DNA of 64,000 bases from Dinghuibacter silviterrae (lineage in GTDB: Bacteria > Bacteroidota > Bacteroidia > Chitinophagales > Chitinophagaceae). Shown piece after piece: positions 1-9,931 of this stretch; position 1 is the first letter of the stretch, and each line of letters starts with the position of its first letter. The position numbers were made by a program, and so were the translations under genes. Where the stretch lies: NCBI RefSeq assembly GCF_004366355.1, contig NZ_SODV01000001.1, positions 2,418,001-2,482,000 on the forward strand. The letters run 5' to 3'. The notes under the pieces were generated by a model that was not told the origin of the DNA, made no database searches, and worked only from the letters and a program-made list of their open reading frames with translations.

Positions 1-1243
<1,243 letters not shown>

Positions 1244-1295
1244 AAAACAGGCTAAGGGTATTTAAGTTGTCAGCAAAAATAGGGATTTGCATCCG

Positions 1296-3326
1296 TCAGG
1301 GATGCACCACCCGTACCTCTGTCCGCCTGTTTGCCTGGTGTTGTGTTTCCGCACAGGGGACGCCGTCGCTGCAACCGTTGACCAGCCTGGTTTCCCCGTA
1401 GCCCTGGGCGGTTACCCGCCGGGGGTCGATGCCGTGGGCAACGAGGTAGTTTTTAGCCGACACCGCCCTTTTTTGGGACAGGGCAAGGTTGTAGTCCCCG
1501 CTTCCCCGGGAATCCGTATGTGAGGACAACTCGATGGTTACCCCGGGGTATTCTTTGAGGTAGTCCACCAGCCCGTCGAGCACCCGGGCCGCGTCGGGCC
1601 GTATGTTCGCCTTGTCAAAGTCGTAGTAGAGGTTCCTCAGGACAAAGATGTCGCCGATGGCGGGGTTCTTTTGCAGGAGGATGCGGATGTGGAGGGTGTC
1701 CTGGGGGAACGCCGCCGTCGCCACGGCCCCGGCCTCGCCGGTTGCCGCCGTCGCCGCCCCGGTTTTTGCCGTGACCGCGCGCCCCGCATATCCTTGCCCG
1801 GAGGCGCTGTCGACATACGCCGCGTCCGGCTCCACGGGCTGGCTGGCCTCGCCGTTGTCCCCGGTGATGGTCGTATACTGCCGGTCCTTCGACGGCTGGC
1901 GAACGACCACGACGGCCCCGGGCACCGGCTTACCGGTGAAGCTATCCAACACGCGCGTGTGCAGGATGAGCTTGCCGGCCACACTTTGGGGCACGGCCCT
2001 GTACGTAAACGTATAGATGTCGTCGCTGCCCTTCCCGCCAGGCCGGTCAGAAGAAAGAAAACCCCTGCGGAGGGAACGGGTCGTCAGGTAAAAGTCGTTT
2101 GAAGGGGTATTGATGGGATAACGTAGGTTGCGTACTGGGGCCCAGTCGGCGCGCGTCCCGGTGGCCGCAAAGATGTCAAAGCCCCCCATCCCCACGTGGC
2201 CCTTGCTGGCGAAATAAAAGGTGCCGTCGACACCAAACGTCGGGAAGGCTTCCTCGTCGGCAGTGTTGATGGACGGGCCGCAGTTGACCGGCGCGGTCCA
2301 GGAGCCGTCGTCGCGGCGCTCGATAAACCAGATATCGGTTTTCCCGAACCCACCGGGCATGTCGCTGGTGAAATACAAGACCCGGCCGTCCCGGGAAAGG
2401 ACCGCGTGCCCGTTGGAGTACAGCTCGGTATTGTTGGCGGTCAGGGAGTGCGCGGCACCCCAGTGTCCGCTGCTGTCGCGGACGATCCAGAAAATTTCCA
2501 GGCGGCGCAATGCCCAGGAAATGGAGCGCCTTCCCATGGTGACGCGGAGGGTGTCCCCGGTCTTTGTCAGGTCTTCGGGATTGGCCACCGTAAAATAGGC
2601 GGTATCGCCCTTCGACGAAAACGACACGGGACCGTCGTGGTAGGAATAGGTGTTCATCTGGTCCGCAAACCCGCGGATGTTCTCCAGCCCATGATCGGTG
2701 CTGTCGGCGATATAGATCTTGTGGTAAGCCGTTTGCAACCGCGCGCTGTCGGACACAAAAACGACGGAGTGTTCCCCATACCATTGGGCACCCCAGTCGG
2801 AATTGACGGTGTTGACGGCGGCCAGGTTGGTGACCATACAGGACACCGGGGAGGCCATCCACAACACGGCGGAGTCGCACCCGGCGATCTTTTCCACGAC
2901 CAGGTCCTTCAGGCTGTCGGGTACCTGGCGAAAGGCCGCTTTTGCCTCGGGGTAGCGGCCCATGCTTTTCAGCACTTCACCATACCCGATCCAGGCGCCG
3001 GCATTGCCGGGCTGGTGACGGGTGATCTTGTCGTACAGCGCCGCCGACCTGGCCAGTTCGTTCTGACGGTAATAACACTCCGCGAGCCGCGTTTCTGCGT
3101 TCGCTGGAATACGATGGAAGGTGAGGACCCGTTCGTATAAATGGGCGGCCCGGGCATATTCCTGGCGGGTAAAAGCCACTTCGGCGAGCATGACTGTAGG
3201 ATACCGCTCCTGTGCAATGGAGGGAAGGTAACTAATCAGCGCCAGGGTGAGCAATGAGACTGGACCAGGAATACGCCGGTGCACGCGCCTCCGGACGTTG
3301 TCAGGTAACAGAAGTAAGCAATACAT
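1296..3326 (-). CDS. OmpA family protein with TPR, beta-propeller and carboxypeptidase-regulatory-like domains (PorE-like)
   Basis: About 676 residues from the chosen ATG at 3326; an alternative upstream start lies at 3371. The order seen is a signal peptide (hydrophobic PVSLLTLALISYL ending SIAQ), TPR-like repeats (YARAAHLYERVL, ELARSAALYDKI, RYPEAKAAFRQV), PD40-type propeller blades (LYFTSDMPGGFGKTDIW, TFYFASKGHVGMGGFDIF, RGFLSSDRPGGKGSDDIY), a Gly/Pro-rich regulatory-like domain with the TGKPVPGAVV motif, and a C-terminal OmpA peptidoglycan-binding domain (YYDFDKANIRPDA ... SSHTDSRGS ... NRRTEVRV). This architecture matches PorE of the type IX secretion system, which links the outer-membrane machinery to peptidoglycan. 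Other propeller-OmpA proteins share it, so the assignment is inferred. An Ala/Thr-rich insertion (nucleotides about 1710-1800) precedes the OmpA domain. Confidence 0.85.
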   Translation of the reverse strand: MYCLLLLPDNVRRRVHRRIPGPVSLLTLALISYLPSIAQERYPTVMLAEVAFTRQEYARAAHLYERVLTFHRIPANAETRLAECYYRQNELARSAALYDKITRHQPGNAGAWIGYGEVLKSMGRYPEAKAAFRQVPDSLKDLVVEKIAGCDSAVLWMASPVSCMVTNLAAVNTVNSDWGAQWYGEHSVVFVSDSARLQTAYHKIYIADSTDHGLENIRGFADQMNTYSYHDGPVSFSSKGDTAYFTVANPEDLTKTGDTLRVTMGRRSISWALRRLEIFWIVRDSSGHWGAAHSLTANNTELYSNGHAVLSRDGRVLYFTSDMPGGFGKTDIWFIERRDDGSWTAPVNCGPSINTADEEAFPTFGVDGTFYFASKGHVGMGGFDIFAATGTRADWAPVRNLRYPINTPSNDFYLTTRSLRRGFLSSDRPGGKGSDDIYTFTYRAVPQSVAGKLILHTRVLDSFTGKPVPGAVVVVRQPSKDRQYTTITGDNGEASQPVEPDAAYVDSASGQGYAGRAVTAKTGAATAATGEAGAVATAAFPQDTLHIRILLQKNPAIGDIFVLRNLYYDFDKANIRPDAARVLDGLVDYLKEYPGVTIELSSHTDSRGSGDYNLALSQKRAVSAKNYLVAHGIDPRRVTAQGYGETRLVNGCSDGVPCAETQHQANRRTEVRVVHP

Positions 3327-3459
3327 GGCGATATTGGATAATACCGGAACGAAATTAAGATCGTTAACCAATCGAGGGTGTTACGGGCTTGTTAAGTGCG
3401 GCAGCGGCCGCGCCGCAATGGCCGGCGGCCCGCTGTGGGCGCGGCCCTCGCCAAAACGA

Positions 3460-3487
3460 AAGGGCCGCCCTGGTAGAGGCGGCCCTT
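3460..3487 (-). terminator. Rho-independent terminator after secDF
   Basis: A perfect 10-bp stem (AAGGGCCGCC / GGCGGCCCTT) with an 8-base loop sits 22 bases past the secDF stop codon. On the minus strand it is followed by CGTTTTGG, a short imperfect T-run. Confidence 0.7.
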
Positions 3488-3508
3488 CGATTATACGTTG
3501 GCGTTATC

Positions 3509-6500
3509 TTATACAGTCTTGGCTTTCGCGGGAGCCGCAGCCGGCGCATGCGCATGGTGCTCGGCCAGCCCTCTCTTCCTGTCGAGGTCGACCAGCACGG
3601 GGGCGGCAACGAAGATGGAGGAGTAGGTACCGGTGATGACCCCGATCAGCATCGCGAAGGCAAAGCCGCGGGTGACCTCACCCCCGAAGATGAACAGGAT
3701 GAGGATGGTCAGGAACACCGTCAGGGAGGTCATGATCGTACGGCTCAGCGTGTCGTTGATGGCCTTGTTGATGATGCTTTCCTTCGACGCCCCGATCATG
3801 ATATGGCTGTCTTCACGGATACGGTCAAAGACGATCACGGTATCGTTCATCGAGTACCCGATCACCGTAAGCACGGCGGCGATGAAGTGCTGCCCGATTT
3901 CCAGGGGGAAGGGGACAATGTCCGCGAACAACGAGAACACGATCAGGGTGACGAATACGTCGTGCAAAAGGGCGATGATCGTACCCAGCGAGTACCTCCA
4001 GTCGCGGAACCGGATGAAGATATAGACGAAGATGATCAATAAACCAAAGATGATCGCCTTGACGGCCCCCTTCTTCAGGTCGGAAGAGATCGTCGGCAGG
4101 ACGGTCTGGCTTTGCAGCCTGTTCACCTTGTCAAACTGCTCGTAGGAGGTTCCTTGCGGCAGGAAGGGGATCAGGGCGTGGTACATCTTGTGCTCCACGA
4201 GGGAGTCGATGTTGGACCCGGATTCGGTGATCATATAGTCCGTCACGATGTCCAGGTGCTTGGCATCGCCCACGGTTTTGATCGAGGGCGCCGAAGCAGG
4301 CTGGAACTCTTTGTTGACGGCGTCGAAAACGGCATTGCTGGACGGAGCCTGGGAGAACTGGACGGTATAGCTCCGGCCACCCTTGAATTCGATGCCGTAT
4401 TTAAAGCCGTGTATGAAGACGGAGTAAGCGGCGAGGATCAGGACGACGGCGGAAATGCCATAAGCCACCTTGCGGTATTCGATAAACTTGAAGGCCGCGT
4501 GTTTGAAGATCCGGGTGGAGATCTTGGTGAGGTAGATGAAGTGGCGCTGGCGGTTGGTATAGGTATCGGTGACCAGGCGGCTGACCAGGATGCCGCAGAA
4601 CAGCGACAACAGGATACCGATGATCTGGGTGGTGGCAAAGCCCTTGATGGGGCCGAGACCGAAGTACAACAGGATACAGGCGGTCAACAGGGTCGTAACG
4701 TGGGCGTCCAGTACGGGCGGCATCGACCGGCGATAGCCTTCCTGGACGGCGGACGGATAGGCCCGGCCCCGCGCCAGCTCTTCCTTGATACGTTCAAAGA
4801 TGATGACGTTTGTATCCACGGCCATACCGACGGTCAGTACCAGACCGGCGATACCCGGGGCCGTCAGGGAGGCGCCCAGCGAGGTCAGTACCCCGACGGT
4901 AAAGAGCAGGTTTAGGATCAGGGCGATATTGGCTACCCAACCGCCGGTGTTGTAATACACCAGCATCAGGATAAAGATGACGATGAAGGACAGGGCGAAG
5001 GCTTTCAGGCCACCCGAAATGGCTTCGGCACCGAGCGTAGGCCCGACTTCCACCGATGCGATGATCCGGGCGGGGGCGGCCAGCTTACCGGCTTTGAGGA
5101 TGGAGGAAAGGTCCTGGGCTTCTTCGGGAGTGAAGTTGCCGCTGATCTGGGAGTTCCCGCCCGCGATGGGACCCTCGACGTTGGGGGCGGAGTACACCAG
5201 GCCGTCCAGGGCGATGGCGATCGCGTGGTCCACGTTTTCGGTCGTCATTTTTTCCCAGAGACGGCCGCCGATGTTGTCCATCTGCATGCTCACCACGACG
5301 CGGCCGGTGGTCTGGTCGTTGTCCTGGCGGGCGTCGGTCACGTGTTCACCGTCCAGTTCCGCTTTTTCGGTTCCGGGACGGGTCTTGATACAAAACACTT
5401 CCAGGATGTCCGCGTTGTTCTTTGCCTTCAGCGCTTTGGCGCCATAAAGGAAACGAAGGTTGGACGGCAGCACTGCCTTGGCGGCGGGTGAGTTGACGTA
5501 TTCGGAGAAGGTGGCGGTATCGCTCGCCTTTACAAAACCTAAGGAAGCCTTTGACGTGCGGGCGTCCCTGCCGGATTCCGTGGTGGCGGGGGTGACGTTC
5601 AGAAGGCTCAGCAGCGGGTTGGCTTTTACAAAGGCCTGTTGTGCGGTGTCCGCAGCGGCTTTTGCTGCCGTATCGCCGGTTTTGGCGGTATCGTTCAGGG
5701 GCTTCCCGGCCAGGTAGTCTTTCAACTTGCTGTCCAGGGGAGCAATGTATTGCGTATAAAATTGTTGGTCTACGGTGTAAGTTTCCCAGAATTCCAGTTT
5801 GGCGGTGGCCTGGAGAAGTTTTTTGACGCGTTCCTTATTCTCTACCCCGGGCAGTTCAACGGTGATGTCTCCTTTGGCCTTGTCGGGGATGATGTTCGGC
5901 TGCGCCACCCCGAACTGGTCGATACGGGTGGTGATGACCTCGTTGGTCCGGTCGATGGCCTGGTTGGCCTCGTCCCGGATAGCTGCCAGTACCTCGTCGT
6001 CGCTGGCGGTCACCTTTATTTTGTGCTGGCTGGCGCCGGCAAAAAGACCGGCCAGCTTGCCGGTGGGGTTGACTTCCTTATAGGCCTGGGCAAAAAGATT
6101 GATAAAATCGGCGTTCCCGTTGGCCCTTCTTTGTACGGCCAGGGCCAGGGCCTTGTTCAGCAGGGAGTCTTTGGGGTTGTTGCTCATGGAGCGGATGAGA
6201 CCGTCCAGGCCTACTTCCAGGGTCACACTCATGCCTCCCTTCAGGTCGAGACCCAGGCTCAGTTCCTGTTCTTTGGCCTTGAGGTAAGACACCTTGTAGA
6301 ACAGGAAGTTGGCAATGACCTGGTCCTGGGTGCTGTCCTGGAGCTTATGGTAACGGGCATTGAAAACCGAGTCCTTGGTATCGGCGCTGGCGTCCGCATA
6401 ATTCAGTTTTACAAAGCGATCCGCCTTTGCTTTCAGTTGACGTTCATGGCTGTTGACAATCCAGGTGAAGCTGAGCTGGTACAGAGAGATAACAATAAGT

Positions 6501-6538
6501 GCAATGGTGAAAAACCACACCAAACCTTTCAGTTGCAT
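3509..6538 (-). CDS. secDF: Protein translocase subunit SecDF (fused)
   Basis: A 1009-residue fusion of SecD and SecF, the usual arrangement in Bacteroidota. It is an inner-membrane, proton-driven accessory of SecYEG that pulls exported proteins through the membrane. The SecD half begins with a TM segment (LVWFFTIALIVISLYQL), then the conserved GLDLKGGMSVTLEV, the large periplasmic head, and the five-TM block with GMAVDTNVIIFERIKEE. The SecF half repeats this with GIEFKGGRSYTVQF and the membrane motif GYSMNDTVIVFDRIRED. A C-terminal Ala/His-rich tail (HHAHAPAAAPAKAK) follows. A terminator lies just downstream and a TAGGTTTG -7 box lies 40 bases upstream, so the gene appears to be transcribed alone. 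Its partner YajC is encoded at 11488-11829. Confidence 0.97.
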   Translation of the reverse strand: MQLKGLVWFFTIALIVISLYQLSFTWIVNSHERQLKAKADRFVKLNYADASADTKDSVFNARYHKLQDSTQDQVIANFLFYKVSYLKAKEQELSLGLDLKGGMSVTLEVGLDGLIRSMSNNPKDSLLNKALALAVQRRANGNADFINLFAQAYKEVNPTGKLAGLFAGASQHKIKVTASDDEVLAAIRDEANQAIDRTNEVITTRIDQFGVAQPNIIPDKAKGDITVELPGVENKERVKKLLQATAKLEFWETYTVDQQFYTQYIAPLDSKLKDYLAGKPLNDTAKTGDTAAKAAADTAQQAFVKANPLLSLLNVTPATTESGRDARTSKASLGFVKASDTATFSEYVNSPAAKAVLPSNLRFLYGAKALKAKNNADILEVFCIKTRPGTEKAELDGEHVTDARQDNDQTTGRVVVSMQMDNIGGRLWEKMTTENVDHAIAIALDGLVYSAPNVEGPIAGGNSQISGNFTPEEAQDLSSILKAGKLAAPARIIASVEVGPTLGAEAISGGLKAFALSFIVIFILMLVYYNTGGWVANIALILNLLFTVGVLTSLGASLTAPGIAGLVLTVGMAVDTNVIIFERIKEELARGRAYPSAVQEGYRRSMPPVLDAHVTTLLTACILLYFGLGPIKGFATTQIIGILLSLFCGILVSRLVTDTYTNRQRHFIYLTKISTRIFKHAAFKFIEYRKVAYGISAVVLILAAYSVFIHGFKYGIEFKGGRSYTVQFSQAPSSNAVFDAVNKEFQPASAPSIKTVGDAKHLDIVTDYMITESGSNIDSLVEHKMYHALIPFLPQGTSYEQFDKVNRLQSQTVLPTISSDLKKGAVKAIIFGLLIIFVYIFIRFRDWRYSLGTIIALLHDVFVTLIVFSLFADIVPFPLEIGQHFIAAVLTVIGYSMNDTVIVFDRIREDSHIMIGASKESIINKAINDTLSRTIMTSLTVFLTILILFIFGGEVTRGFAFAMLIGVITGTYSSIFVAAPVLVDLDRKRGLAEHHAHAPAAAPAKAKTV

Positions 6539-6578
6539 ACTTTTTCGGGTTTACGCAATATATTTTTATATAGGTCGG

Positions 6579-6586
6579 CAAACCTA
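6579..6586 (-). promoter_or_regulatory. -7 box of the secDF promoter
   Basis: Minus-strand TAGGTTTG matches the Bacteroidota -7 consensus TAnnTTTG. It is preceded by CTTTTTCCTG, a stretch shared almost exactly with the promoter of the gene at 33497-34432. Confidence 0.6.
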
Positions 6587-6628
6587 CAGGAAAAAGTCGA
6601 AAAATGTTAAAAAAGCTGCCGGAACGCC

Positions 6629-6636
6629 TATTTTTG
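6629..6636 (+). promoter_or_regulatory. -7 box (TATTTTTG) of the serine hydrolase gene
   Basis: Matches TAnnTTTG and ends only 8 bases before the ATG at 6645, implying a leaderless or nearly leaderless transcript. No convincing -33 TTTG is seen at the expected distance. Confidence 0.45.
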
Positions 6637-6644
6637 GGCCATCC

Positions 6645-7844
6645 ATGTCCTTTTCCGTCCTACGATATTGGATCATCCTGGCCGCCTGCCTGTCCGTGAT
6701 CTCCGCTCGCGGGCAAGGCTTTTTGGACAAACTAATGAGCCGCTACCCGGCCTATTTCGACACCGCCCTCCGGGAAAGCGACTCCCTGGGCATACAAATC
6801 ATGTATACCCAGATCGACCGGAGCAGGAACAATACCCCCGTTTTTAAGGACTTTTTCTACCACGTGGATACCGGGCGCTATTTTTATCCCGCCTCTACGG
6901 TCAAGCTGCCCGTGGCCCTGCTGGCCCTGGAGCGGCTCCACGAGCTGGGGATCGACCGGAATACGACCTTGCTGACGGAAACGGGTTACGAGGGGGAGAC
7001 ACCGGCATCGAACGACCCCACCAGCCCGGACGGGCGGCCAACCGTGGGACAATATATAAAGGAAATCTTCCTTACCAGCGACAATGACGCCTTTAACCGT
7101 CTGTATGAGTGGCTGGGGCCCGCGTATATAAACGCTCGCCTGGACACGCTGGGTTATAAAAATGTCCAGATCCGGCACCGCCTGGACGTCATCCTGCGGG
7201 AGGACCAGAACCGGAGGGCCAACCCCGGCCGGTTTGTGGATTATGTCAACCGGACCCTCGCCGCCTGGCCCCTGCGGGTGGACAGCACCCGCTATGCGCC
7301 CCGGACGGACGTCGTGGACGGAGTGGATTTTAGCAGGAAAAACCGGTTGTCGCTGGCAGACCTGCACGACCTTTTAAAAAGTGCGCTTTTCCCCGCCTCG
7401 GTACCCGCTTCCCGGCGATTTGACCTTGGCGCGGACGACTGCCGCTTCCTCTACCGGGTGATGTCGGAGCTGCCCAGCCAGACACGCTCGCCCGCGTATG
7501 ACACGTCGGAGGTCTGGGACGCTTATGTCAAATACCTGATGTTCGGGTGTCGCAAGGGCAGCCTGCCCCCGTCGGTCCGGATCTTTAACAAGATCGGGGA
7601 GGCATACGGCTATCTCATAGACGTCGCCTACATCGCGGACCTGGACAAGGGCGTGGAGTTTATGCTGAGCGCGGTGATCCGTTGCAACCCCGACCGGGAA
7701 CTGGGGGACGGGCATTATACCTACGCACAAACGGGTTTCCCGTTCCTTCAACACCTGGGGGAAGTAATCTATTCCTATGAGCTGAGCCGGCCCCGGCGCG
7801 TGCGGCCGGACTTGTCCGTTTTCCGTTGTCTATACGATAAATGA
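6645..7844 (+). CDS. Class A beta-lactamase-related serine hydrolase, exported
   Basis: 399 residues from the ATG at 6645; the frame is open further upstream but that part overlaps the secDF promoter and lacks a signal peptide. The chosen start gives a signal peptide (YWIILAACLSVISARG). Class A motifs are visible: SxxK in YFYPASTVKLPVALLAL, SDN in FLTSDNDAFNRLYEWLG, and a KIG in place of KTG in RIFNKIGEAYG. This suggests the beta-lactamase2 fold used by beta-lactamases and D,D-peptidase-like hydrolases. The length (about 400 against 290 for typical lactamases) and unusual KIG box make a true antibiotic-hydrolysing function uncertain; a cell-wall or ester hydrolase role is equally possible. 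Confidence 0.8.
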   Translation: MSFSVLRYWIILAACLSVISARGQGFLDKLMSRYPAYFDTALRESDSLGIQIMYTQIDRSRNNTPVFKDFFYHVDTGRYFYPASTVKLPVALLALERLHELGIDRNTTLLTETGYEGETPASNDPTSPDGRPTVGQYIKEIFLTSDNDAFNRLYEWLGPAYINARLDTLGYKNVQIRHRLDVILREDQNRRANPGRFVDYVNRTLAAWPLRVDSTRYAPRTDVVDGVDFSRKNRLSLADLHDLLKSALFPASVPASRRFDLGADDCRFLYRVMSELPSQTRSPAYDTSEVWDAYVKYLMFGCRKGSLPPSVRIFNKIGEAYGYLIDVAYIADLDKGVEFMLSAVIRCNPDRELGDGHYTYAQTGFPFLQHLGEVIYSYELSRPRRVRPDLSVFRCLYDK

Positions 7845-7890
7845 ATAGAGAGACCCAACAATTGAGTATTTTGCACGTTACTATAGACGT

Positions 7891-8640
7891 ATGCGAAGAT
7901 TAAACCCTACCGTTTTATTGACCGCCACCCTGGTCGTCCTGGGTCTGGCGTCCTGTCTGAAAACGGTGACGAACAATAACTCGACAAACCCGGCCGGCGT
8001 TGCTTTTGTGAATCTTGCGCCGTATGGCCCCCGCTTTGGCGTATTTCTGGACGGCGACTCCGTCGGCAACCAGAGCCTTTTCCCCTACGCCAGTTACGAT
8101 TCGGCCGGTTCGACGGATGGCGGTATGCATTATGAGTCGTTGTATGCCGGCATTCATTCCATTGCCTTTAAAGATTCGGCGGACGAGATCCTGGTCAGCG
8201 GCGAAACACAATTCTCCAAAAACACGAAGTACAGTATTTTCCTCTACGATACGCTGACCGCCACGGGGCTTAACGCGGTACAGTTGCAGGACAGCTATGA
8301 CTCCATCCCTTATGGCTATTGCCTGTTCCGGTTTCTGAATTTTGGCCCGAACGCCCCGTCGCTCAACGTCTGGCTGCCGCTCACCGTCGACACCAACGCC
8401 ATTCTCACCAACCAGCAATACGTGGGCAGCAATGGCGCCTCCACGGCTACTTTGTCTCAATACATCGCGCTGTCGCCCAATAATTACACCTTCACTTTTA
8501 CCAACTATACCACCGGCACCGCCATCGACAGCTTCAACGTCACGTTGCAGTCGGGGCGGGCCTATACGATGTTCGTCACCGGTCTCCTGGATACTTCGGG
8601 GAAGGGACCTTTTAAGAAGGGGCTCATCAAGATGAACTAG
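7891..8640 (+). CDS. DUF4397 domain-containing lipoprotein
   Basis: 249 residues with a lipoprotein signal (LLTATLVVLGLASC, Cys at about residue 22), so probably anchored in the outer membrane. The body resembles DUF4397 beta-sandwich proteins: VAFVNLAPYGPRFGVFLDG at the start of the domain, YASYDS, and a second similar half beginning CLFRFLNFGPNAPSLNVWL, ending with GRAYTMFVTGLLD. The function of this family is unknown; members in Bacteroidota are surface or periplasmic lipoproteins. The gene stands alone between the serine hydrolase and the aminotransferase. The preceding intergenic region has a near-match to the -7 box (GTATTTTGC) about 20 bases before the start. Confidence 0.82.
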   Translation: MRRLNPTVLLTATLVVLGLASCLKTVTNNNSTNPAGVAFVNLAPYGPRFGVFLDGDSVGNQSLFPYASYDSAGSTDGGMHYESLYAGIHSIAFKDSADEILVSGETQFSKNTKYSIFLYDTLTATGLNAVQLQDSYDSIPYGYCLFRFLNFGPNAPSLNVWLPLTVDTNAILTNQQYVGSNGASTATLSQYIALSPNNYTFTFTNYTTGTAIDSFNVTLQSGRAYTMFVTGLLDTSGKGPFKKGLIKMN

Positions 8641-8692
8641 CGCTAACGCTCGATAGTCTTTGATTTTGGCGCCGCGGCAACGCAAAACTTTG

Positions 8693-8700
8693 TAATTTTG
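8693..8700 (+). promoter_or_regulatory. -7 box (TAATTTTG) of the aminotransferase gene
   Basis: Matches TAnnTTTG, 23 bases before the ATG at 8724. A TTTG at 8665-8668 could be the -33 element, but the spacing of 24 is longer than usual. Confidence 0.55.
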
Positions 8701-8723
8701 CGGCACAAAAAAGACACAACGAG

Positions 8724-9914
8724 ATGCAACTTTCTTCCCGCCTGCAGAAATTCAACGAACCGGAAACCTTGAAGATGGCCAAACTCGGCCGCGAGCTAAG
8801 GGCAAAGGGAATTGACGTAATCGACCTTTCCTTAGGCGAACCCGACTTTGATACGCCTGCCCACGTGAAAGAGGCCGCCATCAAAGCGATCCACGACAAC
8901 TGGAGCCACTATACGCCCGTGGCGGGCTTCCTGGACCTCCGCGAAGCGGTTTGCGTCAAATTGAAGCGGGACAACAACCTGGATTATGCCCCCGAGAATA
9001 TCGTCGTATCCACCGGCGCCAAACAAAGCCTCGCCAACACCATCCTTGCATTGGTGGACGAAGGCGACGAGGTGATCATTCCCACGCCTTACTGGGTCAC
9101 GTATTCCGAGCTGGTCAAGATCGCCGACGGGAAAGTCGTGGAGATCCGCACGACCAGCGAAGCACAGTTCAAGATCACCCCCGCCCAGCTCGAAGCGGCG
9201 ATTACGCCAAAGACGAAGGCGTTCCTTTTTTCCTCCCCCTGTAACCCCTCCGGCGCCGTTTATACGAAGGCGGAACTGGAAGGACTGGCCGGTGTTTTCC
9301 GCAAATACCCGGACATCTTTATCATCTCCGACGAGATTTACGAGTATATCAATTTCGTGGGCAAACACGAAAGCATCGCGCAGTTCACCGACCTGAAGGA
9401 GCGCATCATTATCGTCAACGGCCTTTCCAAGGGCTTTGCCATGACGGGTTGGCGCCTGGGGTATATCGCCGCCAGCGTGCCCGTTGCCAAGGGGTGTGAA
9501 AAGCTCCAGGGCCAGTTTACGAGCGGGACCAGCTCCATCACTCAAAAGGCGGCCGTACAGGCCCTGACCGGGGACCTGAAGCCCTCCCACGAGATGGTGG
9601 AAGAATTCACCCGCCGCCGCAAACGCGTGCTGGAACTGGTGAAGGAAATCCCCGGGGTGAAGTGTTTCGAGCCCCAGGGTGCCTTTTATATCTTCCCCGA
9701 CGTATCGTCTTACTACGGCAAATCGGATGGGCAGACCACCATCAACAACGCCTCGGATTTTTGCATGTACCTCCTCAACACGGCGCACGTGTCGTCCGTG
9801 ATGGGTGATGCCTTTGGCGAACCCAAGTGTGTCCGCTTCTCCTTTGCCAACAGCCTTCCGAACATCGAGAAGGCCTGGGCGAGGATCAAGGAGGCGTTGG
9901 CCAAACTGAAATAG
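8724..9914 (+). CDS. Pyridoxal phosphate-dependent aminotransferase, aspartate aminotransferase type
   Basis: 396 residues, full length for a class I aminotransferase of the AspB/AspC group. Visible motifs include DLSLGEPDFDTP, HYTPVAGFLDLREAV, the cofactor-binding STGAKQSL, TPYWVTYSE, SSPCNPSGAVYT with the Asn-Pro pair, IISDEIYEYI, the Schiff-base lysine in NGLSKGFAMTGWRLGY, and the substrate carboxylate arginine in CVRFSFA near the C-terminus. The enzyme would exchange amino groups between aspartate (or another amino acid) and 2-oxoglutarate. The exact substrate cannot be read from sequence; related proteins accept aromatic amino acids or prephenate. The stop codon overlaps a possible GTG start of the downstream methyltransferase gene (TAGTG). 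Confidence 0.93.
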   Translation: MQLSSRLQKFNEPETLKMAKLGRELRAKGIDVIDLSLGEPDFDTPAHVKEAAIKAIHDNWSHYTPVAGFLDLREAVCVKLKRDNNLDYAPENIVVSTGAKQSLANTILALVDEGDEVIIPTPYWVTYSELVKIADGKVVEIRTTSEAQFKITPAQLEAAITPKTKAFLFSSPCNPSGAVYTKAELEGLAGVFRKYPDIFIISDEIYEYINFVGKHESIAQFTDLKERIIIVNGLSKGFAMTGWRLGYIAASVPVAKGCEKLQGQFTSGTSSITQKAAVQALTGDLKPSHEMVEEFTRRRKRVLELVKEIPGVKCFEPQGAFYIFPDVSSYYGKSDGQTTINNASDFCMYLLNTAHVSSVMGDAFGEPKCVRFSFANSLPNIEKAWARIKEALAKLK

Positions 9915-9931
9915 TGAGCGAAAAGCTAGAT

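Noticed and set aside
6453-6644. N-terminal extension of the serine hydrolase from ATG 6453
   Set aside because: It overlaps the secDF gene and promoter, is unlike an exported N-terminus, and the ATG at 6645 gives a proper signal peptide.
6645-7844. Genuine antibiotic-resistance beta-lactamase
   Set aside because: SxxK and SDN are present but the KTG box is KIG and the protein is about 100 residues longer than class A enzymes, so only the fold is claimed.
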